From the NCBI GenBank assembly GCA_009773355.1, contig WRPG01000025.1, positions 1-63,958 on the forward strand: 63,958 nt of DNA. Direction: 5' to 3'. This document shows positions 54,802 through 63,212 of this stretch, piece by piece (the first letter of the stretch is position 1; every line of letters starts with the position of its first letter). The translations under genes were made by a program, and so were the position numbers. This DNA comes from Limisphaerales bacterium. GTDB lineage: Bacteria; Verrucomicrobiota; Verrucomicrobiia; Limisphaerales; SXTU01. A model generated the notes under the pieces. It ran no database searches, had not been told where the DNA came from, and was given only the letters and a program-made list of their open reading frames with translations.

Positions 54802-57162
54802 TCAGTGGTTGAACGCAAACTCCTTCGTGTTCATCAGCGCCCAGAAGAGGTCGGCGAAGAACGCCTCGCGCGGATCGGCGGCGCTTTGCTGGCGGGTCAC
54901 GGCCTCGCGCTCGGTGGCGGTGGGCTGGCGGCCCAGCGTGGTGAGGTAGAGCTGCTCGGTGAGCTTCGCATCGTCCGGGAACTCCTTGAGCAGGCGGGCC
55001 AGGCGGGCATCGGGCGACTTGATCTTCTTCACCAGATCCTCGCCATTGTTGAGGTGCAGGAGCTGCGGGAGCGTCACGTCACCGCTGCGCTCGCACGCGC
55101 AGGCGGTCACGCGGTCGCTGCGGCCGAAGAGCGTGAGGAAGTAGCTGTTGACCGTCGGGTCCGGAAGCTGCACCGCGCGCAGGCCCACCGGATACCCAGG
55201 GAAAGTCTCCGGCACGCCGGTCGCATCTCCCACCGCGTCCAGCAGCACCTCGGCCGGCAGCCGGCGCGCGTAGAAGTGCGAGTGGAACCGCTGGTCGGCG
55301 GCATTCGCTTTCGTGGTGTCCGCACTGAGCTGATAGGTGCGCGACGTGACGACCAACCGCATTAGCTTCCGCAGGTCATACCCGCTGGCAAACTCCCGCT
55401 TCAGCAGCGCCCACAGCTCGGGGTTCGACGGCGGATTGCTGTCGCGCAGATCGTCCACCGGTTCCACGAGGCCAACCCCCATGAAGTGCCGCCAGACGCG
55501 GTTCACCATCGCGGCGGCGAAGAACGGATTCTCCGGCGCGGTCAGCCAGTCCGTGAACACCTCGCGCGGGTCCGCGCCCTCGGGCATCACCAGCGCGCGG
55601 CGGTCCAATGGCTGCGCGGCCATCATCTGGCGCGTGCGCGGCTGCTGCACGGCCGGCGGTTTCGCGCGCGCGGACTTGATCTGCTGCGCCAGCTCGGTGA
55701 CGCGCTTCTCGGCGACGGTCACTTCTTTCGCCCGTTTTTCGGCTTCCTTCGGCTCAAGCCCCAGCGCGACGGCTTCCTTCGCCTTCACGACCTTCTCCTC
55801 GGCCTGCGTCAGTTGCTTCGCGAGCTGCAGCTCGTTCTGCGTGCCGAGCTGCAACGCGGTGAACCCATCCACCGGCTCCTTGCGGTCCAGCGACACCCGG
55901 GCGAAGAACGCCGCGAAGTGATAAAAGTCATCCTGCGTGTAGCGCTCCAGCGGATGGTTGTGGCACCGCGCGCAGCCGATGCGCGTGCCGAGGAACGCCT
56001 GCGCCACCGAGTCCGGCAGGTCGGACTGCTCCGGCTGGCGCTTCTCGCCGACGGTGTAGATGAAGTAGCCCACCGCCGGCGTCTCCGCGGCGGAACCGCG
56101 CGCCGTCAGCACGTCGCGGGCGAGCGCGTCCCACGGGCGGTTCGCGGCCACCTGCGCGCGCAGCCAGCTCTGCAAGGCCCGCACGCCCTTCGCCCCGCGC
56201 ACGTCATGGTCGCGCTCCTTGCGGTTCTGGAGCAGGTCGGCGAGCTGGAGCGTCCAGTAGTCCACGAAGCGCGGGCTGCCAATAAGCTGGTCCGCCAGCT
56301 TCGCGCGCTTGTCGGGCGCGGTGTCCTTCGCAAACGCCGCCGCCACCTCCGCCGTCGGCAGCGAGCCGGTCAGGTCCAGATGCACGCGCCGACAATACGT
56401 CGCGTCGTCGGCCAGCGGCGCGGGCGGGAGCCGGAGCGCCTGGAGCTTCTTGAAGACCGCGTCATCAACCGCGTTGTTCCGCGCCACATAGTCCGCCGCC
56501 TTCACCTTGTTGTCGTAGGGCATCGTGAACGACACCACCTCGACCAGCCCCTGGAAATGCACGCGCACCGACGCCTCACCCGCGCGCAACGCCCTGGCCA
56601 CGCCCTCGGGCGTGACCTTCACCGTGGACTCGTCGTTCGAGAAGAACTGCGCGAGCCAGGTCACGTCGCGCTCGCGGCCGTCCGTGTAGGTGGCGCGGGC
56701 GGAGAGCGGCAGCGTGTCGCCGGGCTTGAGCGGGCGGGTGACGGGCGAGAGCGTGAGCTTGGCCACGCGCGCCTCGTTCGTGGTCGGGCCGGGCGCGCCC
56801 GCGAGAATCCAGTCGCGCAGCAACTGATGCCCCGGCGACCCCGGCGCGAACCGCGCGCCGCCCTCATGCGGCTCCGTGGCGAGCGCCTTGGTGAGCAGCA
56901 GGCTGGCGTCCGGCTGGGCGAAGTTCAGGCGGCGGCCCCGGCTCTCGCGGGTGAGCCGCTCGTAATCCTCCTCCGGCGCGAACCCGCGCAGGGACAGTCT
57001 GAATCCATTCTGCCCGGCGAGCTTTCCGTGACACGCGCCCATGTTGCACCCCGCGCGCGTGAGCAGCGGGATGACATCCTCACGGAACGACGGCGCGGCA
57101 GGCGTGGGAAGCGCGAGCGCGAGCAATGCGGCGAGGAGACCAAGCTTGGCGGGTGGAACCAT
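54802..57162 (-). CDS. DUF1549/DUF1553 protein with Big_2-like domain
   Basis: 786 residues. A signal peptide (1-22) is followed by a heme-like motif GCNMGACHGKLAG, a bacterial Ig-like domain (about 130-205, with TYTDGRERDVTWLAQF), DUF1549 (VHLDLTGSLPTAEVAAAF, GCARCHNHPLERYTQDDFY), a charged coiled coil (about 415-475) and DUF1553 (MVNRVWRHFMGVGLVEPVDD, YARRLPAEVLLDAVGDATG). It differs from the gene at 24192 in lacking the discoidin-like insert, and it has no translated palindromes. Its usual DUF1501 partner may be the gene at 59209, separated here by a transporter and a small membrane-protein gene. ATG 57162. Confidence 0.92.
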   Translation of the reverse strand: MVPPAKLGLLAALLALALPTPAAPSFREDVIPLLTRAGCNMGACHGKLAGQNGFRLSLRGFAPEEDYERLTRESRGRRLNFAQPDASLLLTKALATEPHEGGARFAPGSPGHQLLRDWILAGAPGPTTNEARVAKLTLSPVTRPLKPGDTLPLSARATYTDGRERDVTWLAQFFSNDESTVKVTPEGVARALRAGEASVRVHFQGLVEVVSFTMPYDNKVKAADYVARNNAVDDAVFKKLQALRLPPAPLADDATYCRRVHLDLTGSLPTAEVAAAFAKDTAPDKRAKLADQLIGSPRFVDYWTLQLADLLQNRKERDHDVRGAKGVRALQSWLRAQVAANRPWDALARDVLTARGSAAETPAVGYFIYTVGEKRQPEQSDLPDSVAQAFLGTRIGCARCHNHPLERYTQDDFYHFAAFFARVSLDRKEPVDGFTALQLGTQNELQLAKQLTQAEEKVVKAKEAVALGLEPKEAEKRAKEVTVAEKRVTELAQQIKSARAKPPAVQQPRTRQMMAAQPLDRRALVMPEGADPREVFTDWLTAPENPFFAAAMVNRVWRHFMGVGLVEPVDDLRDSNPPSNPELWALLKREFASGYDLRKLMRLVVTSRTYQLSADTTKANAADQRFHSHFYARRLPAEVLLDAVGDATGVPETFPGYPVGLRAVQLPDPTVNSYFLTLFGRSDRVTACACERSGDVTLPQLLHLNNGEDLVKKIKSPDARLARLLKEFPDDAKLTEQLYLTTLGRQPTATEREAVTRQQSAADPREAFFADLFWALMNTKEFAFNH

Positions 57163-57248
57163 CGGTGGGTTCAGACTGTGGGCTGCGCGGCACGATTCAC
57201 CGCGCAATGGCTTTGCCTTCGGCCCCGCCGATGCGTTCTACTCCCCGC

Positions 57249-58559
57249 ATGTCAGCCACCCCCGGCGCACTGCGCGCCACCAATGCCCGCCAGTGGGTCA
57301 TATTCTACGCCGTCACGCTGGCCGTCATCACCTACGTGGACCGCGTGTGCATCTCCAAGTCCGCCGAGTTCATCATGCGCGACCTCAACCTCACCAAGGT
57401 CCAGATGGGCTACGCCTTCACCGCCTTCGGGTGGGCCTACGCATTGTTCGAGATACCCGGCGGCTGGCTCGGCGATAAGATTGGTCCCCGCAAGGTGCTC
57501 ATGCGCGTGGTCATGATGTGGTCCGTCTTCACCATCGCGACGGGCTGGGCGTGGGGGCTGGTGTCGCTCGTCTTCTTCCGCTTCCTGTTCGGCATCGGCG
57601 AGGCGGGCTGCTTCCCGAACCTCACCAAGGCCTTCACGCTCTGGCTCCCGGTGCAGGAACGCGTCCGCGCCCAAGGCATCATGTGGCTCAGTGCGCGCTG
57701 GGGCGGGGCCTTCACCCCGTTGCTCGTGGCCTGGATGCTTACCTTCATGGAATGGCGCTACACGTTCCTCACCTTCGGGATGCTCGGGGTCGTGTGGGCG
57801 TGGTTCTTCTATTCGTGGTTCCGCGACAATCCCAAGGACCACCCCGCCGTCAACGCCGCCGAACTCGCCCATATCGGCGACTCCGGCAATGGCGTGGACG
57901 CCCACGCCTCCGTCCCGTGGCGACGCCTCTTCGCCAGTCCCACCGTGTGGCTGCTCTGGGGCCAATACTTCTGCATGAGCTACGGCTGGTATTTCTATGT
58001 CACCTGGTTCCCGACCTACCTCAAGGAAGAGAAGACCTTCGTGGACATGACCGACTGGCAACGCTCCCTCATGGCGTGCGTCCCCCTCTTCTTCGGCGGG
58101 CTGGGTTCCATCTTCTGTGGCTTGGTCTCCGGCCCGATGGCGCGCAGCCCGCTGGGGCTGGCGCGGACCCGTCGCCTCATGGGTTTCCTCGGCCTCGCGG
58201 GTGCGGCGGCGATGCTACTCGGCTCCACCTTCCTCTCCAACCCCTTCCTCGCCGTCCTCGCCATCGGCCTGGCGAGCTTCTGCAACGACTTGGCCATGCC
58301 AGGCGGTTGGGGAGCGTGCATGGATGTCGGGGGCAAGCACACCGGCTCCCTCTCCGGCAGCATGAACATGATGGGCAACGCTGGTGGAGCCGTCGCCCCC
58401 ATGGCGGTGCCCCTCATCCTGGCGGCCACGAACAACAATTGGAGCATCAACTTCTACGTCTTCGCCGCCGTGTATGGCTTCGGCGCGCTGTGCTGGGTCT
58501 TCCTCGACCCCGTCACGCCGCTGGAGAAACCGCAGGATGTGCCTGCGTCGCATTCCTGA
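57249..58559 (+). CDS. MFS transporter of the anion:cation symporter family
   Basis: 436 residues, twelve membrane helices. The signatures TYVDRVCISKSAEFIMRDL and GGWLGDKIGPRKVLM fit the ACS family (hexuronate, galactonate and related organic anions). It likely imports a sugar acid, consistent with the oxidised-sugar enzymes in the window. ATG 57249 gives the usual start; upstream in-frame Met codons at 57207 and 57231 are possible. It is divergent from the DUF1549/DUF1553 gene and may be regulated with it. Confidence 0.9.
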   Translation: MSATPGALRATNARQWVIFYAVTLAVITYVDRVCISKSAEFIMRDLNLTKVQMGYAFTAFGWAYALFEIPGGWLGDKIGPRKVLMRVVMMWSVFTIATGWAWGLVSLVFFRFLFGIGEAGCFPNLTKAFTLWLPVQERVRAQGIMWLSARWGGAFTPLLVAWMLTFMEWRYTFLTFGMLGVVWAWFFYSWFRDNPKDHPAVNAAELAHIGDSGNGVDAHASVPWRRLFASPTVWLLWGQYFCMSYGWYFYVTWFPTYLKEEKTFVDMTDWQRSLMACVPLFFGGLGSIFCGLVSGPMARSPLGLARTRRLMGFLGLAGAAAMLLGSTFLSNPFLAVLAIGLASFCNDLAMPGGWGACMDVGGKHTGSLSGSMNMMGNAGGAVAPMAVPLILAATNNNWSINFYVFAAVYGFGALCWVFLDPVTPLEKPQDVPASHS

Positions 58560-58658
58560 GCAAGCAGGTGAGCAGTAAAATGAGATGACTGACCTTTTCC
58601 ATCAACAAAGCCAGGATGCCCCTGATGTGACTCACAAACTCATGAAGGAGATGGCGAA

Positions 58659-59198
58659 ATGAGGCTGATCTGCCGGCTGTTGAGATCCATCCAGATCGCA
58701 TTGGGTTCGGTCTTCGGCCTTTGTCTCGTGGGTGCTGCTTTATGTTTCGGTATCCCGTTAGGCAGGATCCCTCTCCTTCCGCTTATGATCGTGCTCTGGC
58801 CAGTTGCTCTGTTACTCGCCTGCTTGGGGCCTGTGTTTCTGCTAGCCAGTGCCCTATTTGGAATTGGGCAGTATGGCCTCCAAACTTGCGGAGCCCCGGA
58901 GGAAACTGGTCTGCGGTTGAGCGACCGTGCAGCTGGCTTTCTTCGCTTCGTTTTATGGTCGGAAATCAGAGAGATTAGGCGTGTCCAAATGCCAAAATCT
59001 ATTCTCACTGAAGCTGTGCTTCACTCTGGCGAGGTCGTTGACATCCACATCCCCGATCTGGACAACCTCGCCCGCCTATTAGCACGGAAGGGCATCCCGT
59101 TCCGGGGTCGCGAACAACCACTCACATTTCCCTTCGATTGCGATCCCATTGTCTCGCCTCCCCCATCTCCACGAAGTGACGAAAGCAGTCTGAGGTAG
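58659..59198 (+). CDS. Small membrane protein of unknown function
   Basis: 179 residues. Two hydrophobic segments (about 10-35 and 40-65) are followed by a soluble domain with no recognised motif. A proper Shine-Dalgarno sequence AAGGAG lies eight bases before the ATG, unusual in this window. The local base composition is noticeably more AT-rich than neighbouring genes, and the codon choice differs, so it may have been acquired horizontally. It ends 10 bases from the convergent DUF1501 gene. Confidence 0.65.
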   Translation: MRLICRLLRSIQIALGSVFGLCLVGAALCFGIPLGRIPLLPLMIVLWPVALLLACLGPVFLLASALFGIGQYGLQTCGAPEETGLRLSDRAAGFLRFVLWSEIREIRRVQMPKSILTEAVLHSGEVVDIHIPDLDNLARLLARKGIPFRGREQPLTFPFDCDPIVSPPPSPRSDESSLR

Positions 59199-59208
59199 CT
59201 ATCGGGAG

Positions 59209-60594
59209 TTACACCAGGCCCTTGATTGGCTCGCCGCCGGTGAGGGTGTCTTGCAGGGTCTTGGGCAGGCCGTCCATCACGCGGACTTCGCCGAGGTCGA
59301 GCAGGGTGTGCATGACGGTGGCGAGGAGGTTTTGCATCGTTACCGGATTGTCCGCCGGGGTGCCGCCGTCGCGGGCGGAGGCCCCGATGACTTTGCCCAT
59401 TTGCAGTCCGCCGCCGTAGAGCAGCAACGGGGCGAGGCCGCCCCAGTGGTCGCGTCCGCCCCGGGCGTTGATGCGGGGGGTGCGGCCCATCTCGCCGCAG
59501 CAGACGAGGAGGATCTTGTCCCGCAGGCCGCGCGCCTCGCAGTCCTCGATGAAGGCGGAGACGGCGTGGTCGAAGGGGCGGCCCACGTAGTCCATGCCGG
59601 TGGTCATGGGGGCGTTGTTCACGTCGGCGTGCATGTCCCAGACGAAGCTGGTGGTGACGGTGACGAAGCCCGCGCCGCGTTCGCACAGGCGGCGGGCGAG
59701 GAGGAGGAGCCGGCCCAGGGTGGCGGCGTTGTCGGCGTAGTGTTCGCGGTTCTTCCACGCGGGGCTGAAGCGGTCGCGGGGCATGAGCGGGGCGGTGTCG
59801 TAACGGGCGACGACTCGCGGGTCTTCCCGCTGGAGGTCGAAGGCGTCACTGAGGCCGCGTTCGAGGGCGGCGAAGGCTTGCTGCTGGAAGGTGTCGGTGC
59901 CGTCGAAGGTGCCGCTGGCCTGGAGGCGATGCTTCCATTGGTCGAGGGAGGAGAGCAAGGCGTGGCGGTCGTGCAGGCGGGCCTGCGGGAGGTTGAGCTT
60001 CATGTCCGCCTGCAAGCCGCCCCCGGCTCCGGGCACGAAGGGCGCGTAGGCGGAGCCGAACTCGCCGGTGGACTCGAAGTTGCCGAACTGCGTGATGGCG
60101 GGGCCGGACGCCATGTCCACGGCGCGGGGGAAGAGGGCGACGTTGGTGGGCATGGCGGTGTCGGGCCGCAGTGCGCCGGCCACGCGGGCGTAGAGGGTGC
60201 CCATGTTGGCGCGCAGCGTGTCGCGGCCGACGATGGGCTTGATGTCGTGGTTGGCATCGCCGGTGGCGAAGGATCGGACGATGGAGAACTTGTCGTTGAG
60301 CTGGGCCAGACGCTCGAAGGTGGAGCCAAACGTGATGCCGGGAATCCTGGTTGGAATCTCACCGGTCGCGGAGCGTATCTCGCGGGGCGCGTCCATCTTC
60401 GGGTCGAAGGTCTCGAACTGGGAGGGACCGCCGTGCTGGAATAGGAAGATGACGGACTTGTCGCGGAGGGGGAGCTTGGCGGCCCGGGCAGTGGCCTTCG
60501 CCGCCAGCAGGTCGGCGAGGGTGAGACCGCCCAGCGAAAGGCCGCCGACGCGCAGGAACTGGCGGCGGTGCAGGCGGTCTTGCAGCGTGAGCAT
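59209..60594 (-). CDS. DUF1501 protein, Tat-exported (second copy)
   Basis: 461 residues. The Tat motif HRRQFLRVGGLSLGG is at residues 9-23, followed by FLFQHGGPSQFETFDPKMDAP and GRTPRINARGGRDHWGG, which are the DUF1501 core motifs in sulfatase-like order. It is divergent from the sugar-dehydrogenase gene across a 310-base spacer that contains a composite palindrome. Likely partner of the DUF1549/DUF1553 protein at 54802. Start ATG 60594. Confidence 0.93.
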   Translation of the reverse strand: MLTLQDRLHRRQFLRVGGLSLGGLTLADLLAAKATARAAKLPLRDKSVIFLFQHGGPSQFETFDPKMDAPREIRSATGEIPTRIPGITFGSTFERLAQLNDKFSIVRSFATGDANHDIKPIVGRDTLRANMGTLYARVAGALRPDTAMPTNVALFPRAVDMASGPAITQFGNFESTGEFGSAYAPFVPGAGGGLQADMKLNLPQARLHDRHALLSSLDQWKHRLQASGTFDGTDTFQQQAFAALERGLSDAFDLQREDPRVVARYDTAPLMPRDRFSPAWKNREHYADNAATLGRLLLLARRLCERGAGFVTVTTSFVWDMHADVNNAPMTTGMDYVGRPFDHAVSAFIEDCEARGLRDKILLVCCGEMGRTPRINARGGRDHWGGLAPLLLYGGGLQMGKVIGASARDGGTPADNPVTMQNLLATVMHTLLDLGEVRVMDGLPKTLQDTLTGGEPIKGLV

Positions 60595-60670
60595 GAGTGG
60601 AGCGTTGGACGTGACTTGGTGCCCGCAAATTGAACTGTGAATTCAAGTCGCGCCCGCCAATCGCCGCTCT

Positions 60671-60831
60671 CTCATTGGCACCCGGCTTCAGCCGGGTGGA
60701 CGCCGCAGGTGAAGGCGGAAACCGTTTCAACGGTTTCTGCCGGGGAGTGACGGGAGGCAACGAGCAAGCCGTTGAAACGGCTCGCGCTGCCTCGGGGGCT
60801 GGTCACCGGGTTGAAACCCGGTGCCAATGAG
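60671..60831. repeat. Composite palindromic island with four hairpins
   Basis: 161 bp with perfect 12-bp inverted ends CTCATTGGCACC (60671-60682) and GGTGCCAATGAG (60820-60831). Four internal hairpins follow one another: CACCCGGC-TTCA-GCCGGGTG (60679-60698), GAAACCGTT-TC-AACGGTTTC (60718-60737), AGCCGTT-GA-AACGGCT (60767-60782) and CACCGGGTT-GA-AACCCGGTG (60804-60823). It fills the spacer between divergent genes, so it overlaps one or both promoters; the rest of that 310-base gap (60595-60670 and 60832-60903) shows no recognisable feature. Confidence 0.92.
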
Positions 60832-60903
60832 ATGGGCGGCAAGTTGCCCACAGTCGGCCAAACGCTGAATTGACGCCGGTGGCCTCCGGTCTAGCCTTGT
60901 TGC

Positions 60904-63153
60904 GTGAACCACCTGACTTGCTCCCTCCTCGTGCTGCTCGCGGGGAGTGTCTTCGCCAATCTCCTCGCCGCCCTCGCCAACGACGGCCTGCCCTCTGGCC
61001 TCGACAAGCGCATCCCGCTCACGACCTCACGGGTGGTCGGCTCGCCGGAGCCGCCCCTGATGCTGCGGGCGAAACGGGCGTGGCCGGCGACGAGCTTCAA
61101 TCACCCGCTCTTCATCGGGCGTGACGCGGGGAGCGAGCGCTTCCTGGTGGTCGAGCAGGCGGGGCGCATCCTGGCGATTCCCCGCGACCAGTCGCAGAGC
61201 ACGACGAACCTGTTCTTCGAGCTGCCGAACCACGACCTTTACTCGTTCCACTTCCACCCCGGCTTCGCGACGAACCGCTTCATCTTCGTCTTCGCCAACG
61301 GGCCGAACAAACTCCAGACCAACAGCACGGGCGTCGTGCTGGGTGGCACGAACCGGTTCAACCGCATCCTCCGCTACACCGTCACTGCGGAGGGCAAAGC
61401 GAACCCCGCATCCGAGCATGAGATCATCAAGTGGTGGTCGAACGGACACAACGGGGGCGAGATGGTGATCGGCCTGGACGGGATGCTCTACATCACGTCC
61501 GGCGACGGCACGAGCGACTCGGATGGCAACAACACCGGGCAGGACATCAGTGACTTGAACTCCGGCCTGTTGCGCCTCGACATCGAGCATCCCGATCCGG
61601 GCAAGGCATTCTCCATTCCGAAGGACAACCCGTTCTGGAACATCCCCGGCGCGCGGCCGGAGCTGTGGGCCTACGGCTTCCGCAACCCGTGGCGCATCAC
61701 GATGGACCCGGCGGACGGCGGCCTGCTGGTCGGCGACATCGGGCAGGACCTCTACGAGATGATTGAGCTGGTGACGCGCGGCGCGAACTTCGGCTGGAGC
61801 GTGCGCGAGGGAAATCATCCCTTCCACGCGCAGCGCAAGCTCGGCCCGCATCCGGTCACGCCGCCGCTCATCGAGCATCATCACGCCGAAGCACGCTCCA
61901 TCACCGGCGGCGTGGTGTATCAAGGCAGCCGGTTCCCCGAGCTGCGCGGCGCTTACGTCTACGGCGACTACGGCACGGGGAAGATTTGGGCGGCGAAACG
62001 CAAGGGCCACCAGGTCACCTGGCACCGCGAGATAGCCGACACGCCGCACGCGATGGTGGGCTTCAGCGAAGGCCGCGCGGGGGAAATCTTCTACGTGGAC
62101 TACGCCGCCGGGCAGCTCTTCGAACTGGAGCCAACGCCTCCCGTCGCGAAGAAGCGCCCGCCGTTCCCGAAGAAACTCAGCGAGAGCGGGCTGTTCGCCA
62201 AGGTGAAGGGCCACGTCGTGCAGCCCGCGCTGATTCCGTATTCCGTCAACTCGCTGCTGTGGTCCGACGGCACGCACAAGGAACGGTTCATCGCGCTGCC
62301 GGGCGAGACGCAAATCACCTTCAGCGAGGGTGCCTGGAAGTTCCCGGAGGAAACCGTGCTGGTGAAGAGCTTTGCCCTCGACCTCGAAGCCGGGAACCCG
62401 AAGTCGCGGAAGTGGATTGAGACGCGCTTCATGCTGTTCGAGCAGAACGAGTGGGTGGGCTACAGCTACCGCTGGAACGACGCGCAGACCGATGCGGAAC
62501 TGGTCGAGGCGAAGGGCGCGGACCGCGACTTCAGAATCAAGGACGCCCGCGCGCCCGGCGGCTCGCGCAAGCAGACGTGGCATTATCCCAGCCGCGCCGA
62601 GTGCATGACCTGCCACAGCCGCGCCGCGCAATACGTGCTGGGGGTGACCACGCCGCAGATGAATCGCGAGCACGACTACGCCGGCGTGAAGGCGAACCAG
62701 CTCCGCACCCTCGCGCACATCGGCGCGTTCAACCTGAAGCCGGACAAGGCCGGCGTGGTGAAGCTGCCCAAGCCGCCGGAGAAGATGGCGAGCCTGACGA
62801 ATCCCTACGACGAGACCGCCGACCTGAATCTCCGCGCCCGCTCCTACCTGCACGCCAACTGCGCGCACTGCCACGTCGAGGCCGGCGGCGGCAACTCCGC
62901 CATCACACTGAACTGGAACACCACGCCGGAAAAGATGCGGCTCATCGGCATCGCCCCGCTGCACGACAAGTTCGGCCTCGCGGACGCATTGCTGGTCGCG
63001 CCCGGCGCGCCGGAGCGCAGCATTCTGATGCAGCGCGTGCTGCGCCTGGGCCAGGGCGGGATGCCGCCGCTGGCAAAGTCACTCGTGGACGAGCCGGCGG
63101 TGAAGATGCTGGGCGAGTGGATTCGCGGGGTGAAGCCGCCAGAGGCGAAGTGA
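60904..63153 (+). CDS. PQQ-type sugar dehydrogenase fused to a cytochrome-like domain
   Basis: 749 residues. A signal-like N-terminus precedes a glucose/sorbosone dehydrogenase propeller (about 60-400) with HNGGEMVIGLDGMLYITSG, AYGFRNPWRIT and VGDIGQDLYEMIELV. The C-terminal region (about 420-749) has two CxxCH heme motifs, CMTCHSRA and CAHCHVEAG, matching the 'SO2930-like/PQQ' C-terminal domain. The fusion could pass electrons from sugar oxidation to its own hemes. GTG start at 60904 follows the family N-terminus; the TGA stop lies in a heptad repeat (63150-63173). It is flanked by a mobile element on its 3' side. Confidence 0.9.
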   Translation: MNHLTCSLLVLLAGSVFANLLAALANDGLPSGLDKRIPLTTSRVVGSPEPPLMLRAKRAWPATSFNHPLFIGRDAGSERFLVVEQAGRILAIPRDQSQSTTNLFFELPNHDLYSFHFHPGFATNRFIFVFANGPNKLQTNSTGVVLGGTNRFNRILRYTVTAEGKANPASEHEIIKWWSNGHNGGEMVIGLDGMLYITSGDGTSDSDGNNTGQDISDLNSGLLRLDIEHPDPGKAFSIPKDNPFWNIPGARPELWAYGFRNPWRITMDPADGGLLVGDIGQDLYEMIELVTRGANFGWSVREGNHPFHAQRKLGPHPVTPPLIEHHHAEARSITGGVVYQGSRFPELRGAYVYGDYGTGKIWAAKRKGHQVTWHREIADTPHAMVGFSEGRAGEIFYVDYAAGQLFELEPTPPVAKKRPPFPKKLSESGLFAKVKGHVVQPALIPYSVNSLLWSDGTHKERFIALPGETQITFSEGAWKFPEETVLVKSFALDLEAGNPKSRKWIETRFMLFEQNEWVGYSYRWNDAQTDAELVEAKGADRDFRIKDARAPGGSRKQTWHYPSRAECMTCHSRAAQYVLGVTTPQMNREHDYAGVKANQLRTLAHIGAFNLKPDKAGVVKLPKPPEKMASLTNPYDETADLNLRARSYLHANCAHCHVEAGGGNSAITLNWNTTPEKMRLIGIAPLHDKFGLADALLVAPGAPERSILMQRVLRLGQGGMPPLAKSLVDEPAVKMLGEWIRGVKPPEAK

Positions 63154-63212
63154 TTAGTAATTAGTGCTTAGTGAGGTGGCGTTGCGATGTGGCCGAGGCG
63201 ACTAATCCCTAA
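63150..63212. repeat. Heptad palindrome (GTGATTA type), right arm disrupted
   Basis: Three heptads (GTGATTA, GTAATTA, GTGCTTA) plus GTG lie at 63150-63173 and include the TGA stop of the dehydrogenase gene. On the right, ACTAATCCCTAA (63201-63212) looks like the start of the inverted arm, after which IS5-type sequence begins. The palindrome therefore appears to have been split by the IS insertion. Confidence 0.6.
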
